DNA of 35,817 nt from Methylobacter sp. Lineage in GTDB: Bacteria; Pseudomonadota; Gammaproteobacteria; Methylococcales; Methylomonadaceae. The notes below the pieces were generated by a model. The model saw only the letters and a program-made list of their open reading frames with translations. It was not told the DNA's origin and made no database searches. Position numbers and translations under genes: made by a program. Positions 1-6,992 of this stretch are shown in pieces (the first letter of the stretch is position 1; each line of letters opens with the position of its first letter). The stretch lies in the NCBI RefSeq assembly GCF_004322395.1, contig NZ_SCTW01000155.1, positions 1 to 35,817 on the forward strand. The letters run 5' to 3'.

Positions 1-1146
1 AAATAGAGTGACGGACACCGTCACGAAAGTACGGTACAGCCATGCCAGCGGAGTGTAACAAAGCAGCCAAAGCCGTTCCGATTCGGTCTCATGAGAAGGG
101 GCTATATCATACGCGCCAAAGACATGCCGATCCCACAAGTAGGTCAGGTACTTTTGCCCGCGCTGGGCAAGATTAGGAATCTCAACCAGATCGGTGAAAA
201 TATAATAGCCGTCATAGCGCAGCAATGGATTGCCGTTTACCACCAGTGAAGAAACTCCCGCAATCACCATCACATTAAACGCCATCGCACGAACAATGCC
301 CGGCTCAATCAGCAACCAAACATACAGCGCCAGCGCAGCTAGGAAGAGTTCAACCAACATGCCGGCAGCGGCCACCATGGCGCGCCTGTATTTTGAAGGA
401 AACGCCGCTGACGATGACGCATCCACATACGGTACCGGGGCAAAGACCAGAAACATCACGCCCATTTCATGCACTGCACCGCCCCATACTTTAGTTGCAA
501 AGCCATGCCCCAATTCATGCAGCAATTTAACGACCGGAAAAACCAGAACCATGACCATCAGGTTGCTTGACGACAGCACATTATCCGATAAGTTATTAGT
601 TAACTCGGACCAATGCTGAGCTGCCAGAAACAGTGCGGGAAACACCACTGCCAGCCATAGCAAAGCGCCCGTCGTGCTAAAAAGCCAAGCCAAGCTTGGC
701 GCCCAGCGCGACAGAAAATTATTGGGATCGACCAATGGCAGCTTAAGGCTCATCGGGTTAAGGAACCATTGCTTCAAGACGGCAATGCGTTTTTTGTTAT
801 ATCGTTGAAACAGCGCTACCGGATCCGGCGCAGAATCAACTTGCAATAGGTCTGCCGCATGCATTTGCACTAATAAATCGACAACCTCGTTTTGGGTACA
901 GGCATCCTCTTCACCCGCAGTGTTGGCAAGCTCCCACAACGTTTGGACGGATTTCGCGCCATCCATTCTCTTTACCAGCGCATAAGCTCCCGGAGAAAGC
1001 CTGTGATATCGCCCGCCGGTCTGGTCCTGCACCACATACCAAACCTGGCTGCGATAGACATGGCGATGCACGCGCGCTTGCGGAACCAAACGCGGTTTTA
1101 ACTCGGCAACGCTATGCCATGAGGAACTAAAGATGCTGCGGGTCAT
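1..1146 (-). CDS. PqqD-like / M50 family membrane zinc metalloprotease (C-terminus outside window)
   Basis: The first 382 residues are visible and the frame stays open at the left edge. Residues about 28-110 resemble a PqqD-like winged-helix domain (WYVVQD..GGRYHRLSPGAYALV), a fold that in other proteins binds peptides. Hydrophobic segments follow at about 151-176, 194-210, 226-240, 256-281 and 285-303. HELGH at 210-214 is the zinc-binding HExxH of site-2-protease-like M50 peptidases, and NGNPLLRYDGYY at 304-315 supplies the second metal-ligand motif (NxxPxxxxDG). Both catalytic motifs are intact. The ATG is preceded in frame by no closer start and the motif spacing is normal. Relatives with this layout are often about 700 residues long and carry an HlyD-like half after the protease, which would lie outside the window. 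It follows the TolC and GAF-HlyD genes on the same strand, so I infer a role in assembling or processing the exporter or its cargo. The substrate is unknown. Confidence 0.85.
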   Translation of the reverse strand, partial: MTRSIFSSSWHSVAELKPRLVPQARVHRHVYRSQVWYVVQDQTGGRYHRLSPGAYALVKRMDGAKSVQTLWELANTAGEEDACTQNEVVDLLVQMHAADLLQVDSAPDPVALFQRYNKKRIAVLKQWFLNPMSLKLPLVDPNNFLSRWAPSLAWLFSTTGALLWLAVVFPALFLAAQHWSELTNNLSDNVLSSSNLMVMVLVFPVVKLLHELGHGFATKVWGGAVHEMGVMFLVFAPVPYVDASSSAAFPSKYRRAMVAAAGMLVELFLAALALYVWLLIEPGIVRAMAFNVMVIAGVSSLVVNGNPLLRYDGYYIFTDLVEIPNLAQRGQKYLTYLWDRHVFGAYDIAPSHETESERLWLLCYTPLAWLYRTFVTVSVTLF

Positions 1147-1175
1147 GGATAGTACGTCATCTGGAAAAACGGCTC

Positions 1176-1311
1176 TTTGTCCACGAAAAACACGAAAGAC
1201 ACAAAAATACTCATAGAGATTCCAGACTGTAGACCATCACTCTTTGGGAAATGACTAAATAAACACAACACATCGATTTATTTATTAATGTTCGTGCTTT
1301 TCGTGGACAAA
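1176..1311. repeat. MITE-like inverted-repeat element between adaptor and protease genes
   Basis: The arm at 1176-1196 (tttgtccacgaaaaacacgaa) is the reverse complement of 1291-1311 with 20 of 21 bases matching. About 94 bp of AT-rich sequence with no ORF lies between the arms. Similar 'cgtgtttttcgtgg' repeats are, from memory, dispersed in many environmental proteobacterial genomes, so this is probably a non-autonomous mobile repeat. On transcription it would form a long hairpin and could uncouple expression of the M50 gene from the two genes upstream. Confidence 0.7.
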
Positions 1312-1317
1312 ATAATT

Positions 1318-3189
1318 TCATGGCATCCAAGTCCACAACGTCAGCGTTAACCAATCGGTAAAACTATGAATCAGCACCCACCACAATGAATGCCGATCAG
1401 TAACAACTTTCCCTACGCCTTCCATGCCTGGACGCAGCCGTGTAGACGCATCGGAAAGGCTCGCTTCGACTCTGAAGAAATTTTTCCCATCTTCCGCCGT
1501 TGCAACGGGGGTCACTTTTTGTATTGTCAGCGGCATTGCGTCCCCGGCAATGCCTGTAATGACCAGCATTCCCGTCTGCCCTATCTTGATATGGCGAATG
1601 TCCCGTTCGTCTATTTGCAAAATCACCCGGTAACTCTGCAACGGCGCAATCTCAAATAACTTCTTGCCAACCTCGACCGGCGCTCCAACTTGCTGGCTTA
1701 AATCACCGGATACAACCAATCCATCAAAAGGAGCGATCAAATGCGCATACTCAATCTTTTTAGTCACCAGATTTAGTTCAGCCTCAGCTTGGTTTAACTG
1801 GGCTCCCAGTACCTGCACCTCCGCCAAATCATGGGTCGCCATAGCCTCGCGCAGACGGTTATCGTACTGATCGCGCTCACTTGACCAACGCGCCTTCTCG
1901 ATCATCAGATCATGATCATCTAACGTGGCCAGCAGTTGCCCTTGCTTTACCGTATCGCCTGCACGGACATAAGTTGAACCAACAAACCCGTCGAATGGAG
2001 CCGATACGACGCGTTGTATCTCGCCTTCAATGACAGTTTTTGCAGTCACTCGATAATCGATATGCACTAACAATAAAATCGCCAACAATATAACCAATGA
2101 TGCCGTTGCCGCTTTCCATATCAAATAACGCGGCCCAAACAGCTTTGCCAGTATTGATTTAGCTCCATCCGCCAAACGTACCCAGCCATTTTGTTCCGCC
2201 TTTTTGCGCTGCGAAATAATCGGGGCGGCCATCGCAACAAAAGCATCCAGCCAGACCAATTTCGCATCGTCAAAAGCTTTACCGGACGACTCTAAAATAA
2301 GGATGCCCATACTGCGCCCGCCCTCAAAAAGCGGACAGGAAATAACAGACCTGGAGCCGGATATTTGCATCAGCTCGCGATGCATTGGGAAATGACTAGT
2401 CTCGGAACTCATGTTGAGCAGTTCCATCTTGCCGTGATCGTAAGCCTCTTCCATGGCGTGTAGGTAAGCTTTGGCAAGCGACGTGTTTTTCTCAAAGGCC
2501 GCAGCTTCCGATAGCGCAGTCAACTTGACGTTGTCGTTGTTTACCAGCCCTATCGCAACCCTTGCGCAATCAAGACGCTGCCGCAGTTCGTTGACCGTTT
2601 CGAATAAGACCTGCTGCAATTTTCCATGGCGCAAAACGACAGCAATGACTTCCAATACCGAGCCGACATGAGACTTGGCATTTATTGCATCTTCCAGTTC
2701 CCGCCCGGTAAGCAAGCCCGACAGCCAGGCGCTGGCCCAATGAATGTCGCGAAATATCTTGTTGACATCATCAACATCACAATCGGCTTCGACAGCAACA
2801 ACCGCACTCACTCGCTGCTCTAAAATAATCGGATAAGCAATCTGGGTTAAATGAGCCAAATCAGGCTGATCCGGTCCATCTTCAGCTTGCTGCGCTAAAG
2901 CGGCCGATTGAACGACACCGCGCCGGTCCCGCAAGCAAATCTCCACTATTTTTGCCAGCCTGCCCATGCTTGGACTTGCTTTTGGCCAAACGGCCATCGG
3001 CACATAAATTTGCATTTCCTGATTTTCAACCAATACCGCTGCCGCGCTTGCGCCTGGAATCTGTTCGCATATCAAAGCAAGCCAAGCCTGGCACAATTCA
3101 TTCGATGTATTGGCATTAACAAAAGCATCCCAAGGCGATGCCCCTTGATCTGCCAGAGTTAAACCGTCATCTTGCGCGTATTGATTCAC
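1318..3189 (-). CDS. HlyD-type membrane-fusion/adaptor protein with N-terminal GAF-like sensor domains
   Basis: This is a 623-residue inner-membrane adaptor, much longer than a typical HlyD (about 450-480). Residues 20-160 look like a divergent GAF fold. Residues 175-330 are a clearer GAF-like domain, with helices followed by SRSVISCPLFEGGRSMGILILE at 279-300 (quoted in two parts: SRSVISCPLFEGG and RSMGILILE). A single membrane span lies at 356-376. The periplasmic part has a biotinyl-lipoyl half-motif (APFDGFVGSTYVRAGDTV, 397-414), a helical hairpin at 425-480, the second lipoyl half (APFDGLVVSGD, 486-496) and a beta-barrel at 520-595. By topology the GAF domains are cytoplasmic. The start is GTG, overlapping the TGA of the TolC-like gene by 4 bp (GTGA), which points to translational coupling. 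I infer an exporter adaptor whose activity or assembly responds to a cytoplasmic ligand. The ligand cannot be read from sequence. Confidence 0.88.
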   Translation of the reverse strand: MNQYAQDDGLTLADQGASPWDAFVNANTSNELCQAWLALICEQIPGASAAAVLVENQEMQIYVPMAVWPKASPSMGRLAKIVEICLRDRRGVVQSAALAQQAEDGPDQPDLAHLTQIAYPIILEQRVSAVVAVEADCDVDDVNKIFRDIHWASAWLSGLLTGRELEDAINAKSHVGSVLEVIAVVLRHGKLQQVLFETVNELRQRLDCARVAIGLVNNDNVKLTALSEAAAFEKNTSLAKAYLHAMEEAYDHGKMELLNMSSETSHFPMHRELMQISGSRSVISCPLFEGGRSMGILILESSGKAFDDAKLVWLDAFVAMAAPIISQRKKAEQNGWVRLADGAKSILAKLFGPRYLIWKAATASLVILLAILLLVHIDYRVTAKTVIEGEIQRVVSAPFDGFVGSTYVRAGDTVKQGQLLATLDDHDLMIEKARWSSERDQYDNRLREAMATHDLAEVQVLGAQLNQAEAELNLVTKKIEYAHLIAPFDGLVVSGDLSQQVGAPVEVGKKLFEIAPLQSYRVILQIDERDIRHIKIGQTGMLVITGIAGDAMPLTIQKVTPVATAEDGKNFFRVEASLSDASTRLRPGMEGVGKVVTDRHSLWWVLIHSFTDWLTLTLWTWMP

Positions 3190-4559
3190 TCGACAAGCTC
3201 CGTCAGGACTTTATCCGTTTCCGACACGCTAACACCTGCCGGCATCTCCACAAAAAGGGAATCTAAAGCCGCAATGTCCTCATTTAGCAAAATACCCATA
3301 ACGGATTTTAATTTCACAAAATTAACAACCTGATCATAGCGGCTTTTACTGTAGTCGCGTTGCGCTTCAGATAGCTTCTGCTGCGCTTCCAGGACGGCTG
3401 TTTCAAACTTCAAACCATTACGGCTCGCAACTGCCGCCGCAAGCAATGCTGAATTTGCGGCCTTGATCGCCTGTCCGGCGGCACGGGCTTTTGAGTAAGC
3501 GGAATACCAGCCATACCACGCCTGCTTGGCAGATAAAATCGATAAGTTTCTTGCCGCATCAATATCGAAACGGGCTTTTTCTTTTTGCGCAACGGCCTCA
3601 TCTACCTTAGCCGTCTGAGTACCGCCGGAATAAATAGGCATATTGAGCTGTAAGCCAACGGTTCCCAGCATAATGTCATAGCCCGCCTGTCCGGGAAAAC
3701 CGCCGACCGGCTGGCTATTTTTTCCATAGCTGGCGACCAAATCCAGAGTAGGCTGGTGTCCTGCCTGCTGCTTGCGAACCTCATGTGAAGCCGCTTCATG
3801 AGCTTGTATGGCTGCCAATATATTGTGATTTCCGGATTCTACATTTTCTAACACAGCGTTGAGTTTTTCACTGCTCAAGTCGGCAAGCTCGGCATCTGCT
3901 CGCATGAATGTTGGGGTGATTTGATCGACATTACCGACAATTTGCTCTAATGCCGCACGTTTAAGATTTAAATCCGTCTCGGCAGACACCTCTTCAGCCA
4001 TGGCCTGATCTTGCTTTGACCCAGCCTCCTCAAGCTCCGGCCTGCCTATGTAATTAAGCTCAAAGCCGCGTTTCGCCTCTTCCCATCGGTGTTGGGCAAC
4101 TGCAATCTGCCGTTGAGTAAACAGTACCTGATCCCGGGCAGCCAACAAATCAAGCCACACAGAAACGACCTTTGCCAAAAGCTCCTGCTCGGTATTCGCT
4201 AATTGCTGCTCTGCCTGAAAGGCTGCAGTTTCAGCTTGCTGCAGGCCAATATAACTTGGACGTTTCCAGATCGGCTGCGTAAGGCTTATTTGTTCAGAGT
4301 CGCTATCATACTTATCCTGCGCAGGCGGAACTTCTGTGCTACGAGTAATATAATTCCGCTTGTTGAAATTCACACTGGCAGTCACATTGATTTGCGGCAG
4401 CAAGCCGCCCAATGCCTGATCCGTTCGCGCCCTGGCAGCCTGTACGGCGGCCTTGGCGCTCAGATACGCGGGTTCATTGATTCGCGCCATGTCTAACAAG
4501 GAAGATAACGTCTCCGCATGCGCTGTGCTACATAAAAACGGGCTAATCACCAGCATCAT
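3186..4559 (-). CDS. TolC-family outer-membrane efflux/secretion channel
   Basis: It forms the outer-membrane channel and periplasmic tunnel of tripartite exporters and type I secretion systems. From the ATG at 4559 it is 457 residues, the usual TolC length. A signal peptide is visible with a likely cleavage after STAHA (residue 15), although its N-region is short. Two OEP repeats follow: strand motif ISLTQPIWKR at 91-100 and its counterpart LNMPIYSGG at 305-313, each flanked by long Ala/Gln/Glu-rich helices (about 105-210 and 315-420). The frame stays open up to 4856, but that extension translates decayed giant-gene sequence (GWYIDYTQYL) and precedes the signal peptide, so I reject it. A TTG at 4607 would give a more normal charged N-region and is the main alternative start. 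It overlaps the next gene by 4 bp, implying co-expression with the GAF-HlyD adaptor. Confidence 0.88.
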   Translation of the reverse strand: MMLVISPFLCSTAHAETLSSLLDMARINEPAYLSAKAAVQAARARTDQALGGLLPQINVTASVNFNKRNYITRSTEVPPAQDKYDSDSEQISLTQPIWKRPSYIGLQQAETAAFQAEQQLANTEQELLAKVVSVWLDLLAARDQVLFTQRQIAVAQHRWEEAKRGFELNYIGRPELEEAGSKQDQAMAEEVSAETDLNLKRAALEQIVGNVDQITPTFMRADAELADLSSEKLNAVLENVESGNHNILAAIQAHEAASHEVRKQQAGHQPTLDLVASYGKNSQPVGGFPGQAGYDIMLGTVGLQLNMPIYSGGTQTAKVDEAVAQKEKARFDIDAARNLSILSAKQAWYGWYSAYSKARAAGQAIKAANSALLAAAVASRNGLKFETAVLEAQQKLSEAQRDYSKSRYDQVVNFVKLKSVMGILLNEDIAALDSLFVEMPAGVSVSETDKVLTELVE

Positions 4560-4578
4560 TCGCCAATGGCGAATCTTA

Positions 4579-5504
4579 TTAAAAGAAGTGGCTGGTTTTA
4601 TTATCAAAATTATTTTTTGAAGACTTAATACTCTGCTGATGTACATGCAAAAACTCTTGATTAGATTTGTAGCTAGCGGCGCCGCTACCCGTCTTGGCGA
4701 CCCACTCGTTCGGGTTATGGTGGGCGGGAAGTCTTCGCTGAGGTACTGGGTGTAGTCGATGTACCAGCCGTAGTGCGGCGTCGGTGTCAAGGGTGATGGT
4801 GGAGGTAGCGCCTTCACCTTTGGTTTCGCCAACTGCGGAGCCTGTGAGGTTATCAAAAGTCACAGCAGGGCTGACGTAGTCGTAACCAGCCAAACCCGCT
4901 GGCAAGTTTAGGGTGTAAGTAAGTTGGGCTGGAGAGGTACTGGAAGGTTGAGATATTTTCCAATAGGGCTTTGCACAGCGCTCGACATCGTCAATTCTTT
5001 CACCGTTTTCGCCAATTGCGTAGGTTGGCTCACCGGAGAGTCCAACCGACATGGTGTAGTAAATCTGTACGGTAATATCGCCCGTTTTGGCTTCCATCAC
5101 AAAATAGTCGTAATCGCCGTAATCGACATCCGGGATATATTGGTAATGATTCCGTGTGTAATCAATGGCTTCAGAGTATTTCTGAACTAGGCGACCATGT
5201 TTGGGTTGCTCAATAATTCGAACACTAATATCGGTTCGTTCGCTACTGTCTGGATTAATATTAAGATCTTGATTCAAATATTGAAAACTATACGTTCCTG
5301 CATCCAAAGTTGGATAAATATTAGCTGGCCCGTTGATTGCGCTACATACGCCCAATTTATGAAGTACAACTTCCCTCCCCATTTGGACTGTCTGGGTATT
5401 GGCCGCCAGATAAATCGCTGGTTGTTCAATGGGATGCGTTGATAGATCAGGAATCCACATGGTAAATTCTCCTTCTTTGAAATTAAGCGCTTTTTGAGCC
5501 TGCA
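4579..5504 (-). pseudogene. Decayed fragment of a giant-protein paralogue: Cys-pair domain plus truncated matrixin-like protease domain
   Basis: The translation aligns with the giant gene's segment at about 11560-10620: shared motifs include PKHG, GVC, (V/Y)YY, DYVSPAVTFDNLTGSAVGE and NPNEWVAK. It preserves the two cysteines of that domain (GVC and ERC, against GVC and KYC). Compared with the giant copy it lacks 2 bases near 4772 and 1 base near 4716, so about 20 codons are read out of frame (DTDAALRLVHRL instead of DTDAAGHGWYID) before the frame is restored at NPNEW. Homology ends at about 4680, just before where HEYGH should be, so the protease is certainly inactive. An ATG at 5460 with AAGGAG eight bases upstream could start a product of about 293 residues. 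That Shine-Dalgarno falls in codons homologous to giant-gene codons and may be fortuitous. A short expressed relic is possible. Confidence 0.75.
4600..4628 (-). promoter_or_regulatory. Possible sigma-70-type promoter for the exporter genes
   Basis: On the minus strand a GATAAT hexamer (4600-4605) lies 17 bp downstream of TTAAGT (4623-4628), about 40 bp before the proposed TolC-gene ATG in very AT-rich sequence. The -35 match is weak. An 8-bp perfect inverted repeat with a 1-base loop (attcgcca/tggcgaat, 4559-4575) sits directly before the ATG and could affect translation. Confidence 0.3.
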
Positions 5505-5804
5505 CTAATAAGGTTGACGTGCTATTAGAGTCTCGCCGGGATGACGGTAATGGTTTGCCCGGTAATCGTTGCACCTACGGCGAATTTTCCGCCGCTGATA
5601 ATAAGGCGGCGCTAAGGTCAAGTATCCATAATCCGATTGGTCGCCGCCACCAATGCTTGCGCTATCGGTAGAATCGCCGAAATAAAGGCCCGGATCAAGC
5701 AATAAAGTGAGCGGGCCTTTGAGGTCGTCGGTACCGATGTTGGTCAGGCTAACATCGTAGCTGACTTCGCCTGTCGCCCGGTTGGCGCGGGTGTGATTTT
5801 TCAA
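5505..5804 (-). pseudogene. Decayed fragment of a giant-protein paralogue: 'GTDDLKGPLTLLLDPG' domain
   Basis: The fragment matches the giant gene's domain at about 23190-22930, with near-identical stretches such as TNIGTDDLKGPLTLLLDPG and DSASIGGGDQSD and high identity at DNA level. After GGGDQSD the frame shifts (giant: LWTIDLSSALA; here YGYLTLAPPYY). The correct sequence continues in another frame until it meets the next fragment near 5520. Homology begins at about 5795, directly next to the toxin-gene stop. In the giant gene the two fragments' counterparts lie more than 11 kb apart, so this copy has a large internal deletion. Confidence 0.78.
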
Positions 5805-5825
5805 AAGTTCGACTTTTTTCGTTGT

Positions 5826-6323
5826 TCATCGACAAAAAGCCGTAGCAGGCAGCAATAAACGATCTGACCTACCTGATAATTCGATAAATCCAAAATGACG
5901 ATAGAATTCCGCAGCCGAATCATCTTTTGCATCAACAATGATACCAACCACAGCCAAAGTGTCTCTTGCTTGTTTTACTTTTTGACATGCATCTGCCAAT
6001 AAGATTGAGCCAAGTCCTTTGCCTTGAAAGGCTTGATTGACCGCTAAACGGCCTATTAACGCCACTGGCACAGGGTAACAAGGCAGTTTACGAGCCAATT
6101 TCTCAGGTAAGGCTGAACAATTGATGCTGCCAGCACTCAACGTGAAAAAACCCGCCAAGCAATTCAAATCATCTGCTGGCGAAGCAATAAAAACTCTAGC
6201 AAGATCACGTCTGATATCCTGTAAGGCATAGCGACGGATATAGTCATTAAGGGCAGACTGACCGCAATTAAATCTTTTCGCATCCATTGTTCCATCGTGA
6301 GCACGGATAATATAGCCCGTCAA
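5826..6323 (-). CDS. GNAT acetyltransferase toxin (TacT/AtaT-like)
   Basis: This 165-residue GNAT-fold protein has the acetyl-CoA loop QGKGLG at 100-105 after the strand GRLAVNQAF, and a Tyr in FYRHFGF (141) at the usual catalytic position. The N-terminal FNCGQSALNDYIRR (18-31) is typical of toxins that acetylate the amino group of aminoacyl-tRNA and block translation; this activity is family knowledge. The start is a TTG (6323) that overlaps the antitoxin TGA by 4 bp, the usual coupled arrangement. An ATG at 6287 is possible but would remove residues before the conserved FNCG segment. The gene appears intact and lies between the giant gene and its decayed relics. Confidence 0.88.
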   Translation of the reverse strand: MTGYIIRAHDGTMDAKRFNCGQSALNDYIRRYALQDIRRDLARVFIASPADDLNCLAGFFTLSAGSINCSALPEKLARKLPCYPVPVALIGRLAVNQAFQGKGLGSILLADACQKVKQARDTLAVVGIIVDAKDDSAAEFYRHFGFIELSGRSDRLLLPATAFCR

Positions 6324-6601
6324 CGGTTAACCTGTTCACTATGGCGATTGAATGCACGGCTTAAAGCTGCATTGGGTTCAGCAGGTTCATCAAGAGCAGC
6401 AAGAAAAGCTTGAAAGTCTTCGGGCTTTAAAGTGATCGACTCATGCTCTTGAATCACATGTTCTGCAGAAGCTAAAGCATGAGAGAGTACAAATTCAGAA
6501 ATGCTCACATGCGCGTAGGCGGCTGCCTTATTAAGCATCTGCCGGGCATGATTATCACAGCGTATGTTAAGACGGTTTTCCTTGATGGTTACTGTGTTCA
6601 T
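6320..6601 (-). CDS. DUF1778 (TacA-like) ribbon-helix-helix antitoxin
   Basis: The 93-residue protein has an N-terminal RHH-like DNA-binding segment (RLNIRCDNHARQMLNKAA, 10-27; SISEFVLSHAL, 33-43) and a C-terminal arm (LKPEDFQAFLAALDEP, 58-73) of the kind that wraps the GNAT toxin in DUF1778 antitoxins. The ATG has GGAGA at 6608-6612 a few bases upstream. It is the first gene of a two-gene operon with the overlapping toxin gene. By analogy the complex probably represses its own promoter. Confidence 0.88.
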   Translation of the reverse strand: MNTVTIKENRLNIRCDNHARQMLNKAAAYAHVSISEFVLSHALASAEHVIQEHESITLKPEDFQAFLAALDEPAEPNAALSRAFNRHSEQVNR

Positions 6602-6626
6602 AAAAAATCTCCAAACTAATAATTAA

Positions 6627-6655
6627 ATTATGCACCGTTTGTACAGACACTGCAA
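6627..6655 (-). promoter_or_regulatory. Predicted promoter of the toxin-antitoxin operon
   Basis: On the minus strand TTGCAG (6650-6655) and CATAAT (6627-6632) are separated by exactly 17 bp, about 26 bp before the antitoxin ATG. The spacer contains a TGTACA palindrome that could serve as an operator half-site core. Sequence between this promoter and the ATG is AT-rich and includes the ribosome-binding site. Confidence 0.55.
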
Positions 6656-6752
6656 GTATAGCTTCATACAAATGCTGGTCAAACCAATCTATTTTAAAAG
6701 ACGCGTTTTTTCTCAGCCTTTGGTCATATTTCATGATCACACAATCCAAGAT

Positions 6753-6870
6753 CGTCATTCCGGCATGGATTCGCTACGCGCTCTATCGGGTCACTTCAGG
6801 CTATCCAGCCTGATGCCCTTCATAAATCTGTTCCAGACAGATTTGTGCCGGAATCCAGGCAGGTATGACG
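6753..6870. repeat. MITE-like element with imperfect terminal inverted repeats
   Basis: The end cgtcattccggcatggattc (6753-6772) pairs with 6851-6870, 17 of 20 bases complementary. Inside, aaatctgt and acagattt form an 8-bp stem around a 5-base loop (6824-6844), and there is a small ggct/agcc stem near 6810-6821. 'cgtcattccggcatggatt' repeats are, from memory, abundant in proteobacterial intergenic DNA. It occupies the gap between the giant gene's stop and the toxin-antitoxin promoter. The remainder of 6656-6992 contains no gene that I can support. Confidence 0.65.
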
Positions 6871-6992
6871 AGCTTGCGTATAATCTGACAAAGTAGAATT
6901 AAGACCCCAAGCTCTCACATAATTATCGGAGCCATCACCCCATTGTCCGCCCTGTCCGGTCGGTAAAGCAGGCGGTAGCGACCTCATCTTTG

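Noticed and set aside
230-619. 129-codon plus-strand frame at the left end
   Set aside because: It lies opposite the M50 protease coding sequence, which has intact catalytic motifs.
4560-4856. N-terminal extension of the TolC-like frame to 556 residues
   Set aside because: It translates out-of-frame relic sequence of the giant gene and precedes the signal peptide.
6930-6992. Possible rho-independent terminator after the giant gene
   Set aside because: Only a weak ccgcc/ggcgg pairing with a long loop and no T-run is visible.
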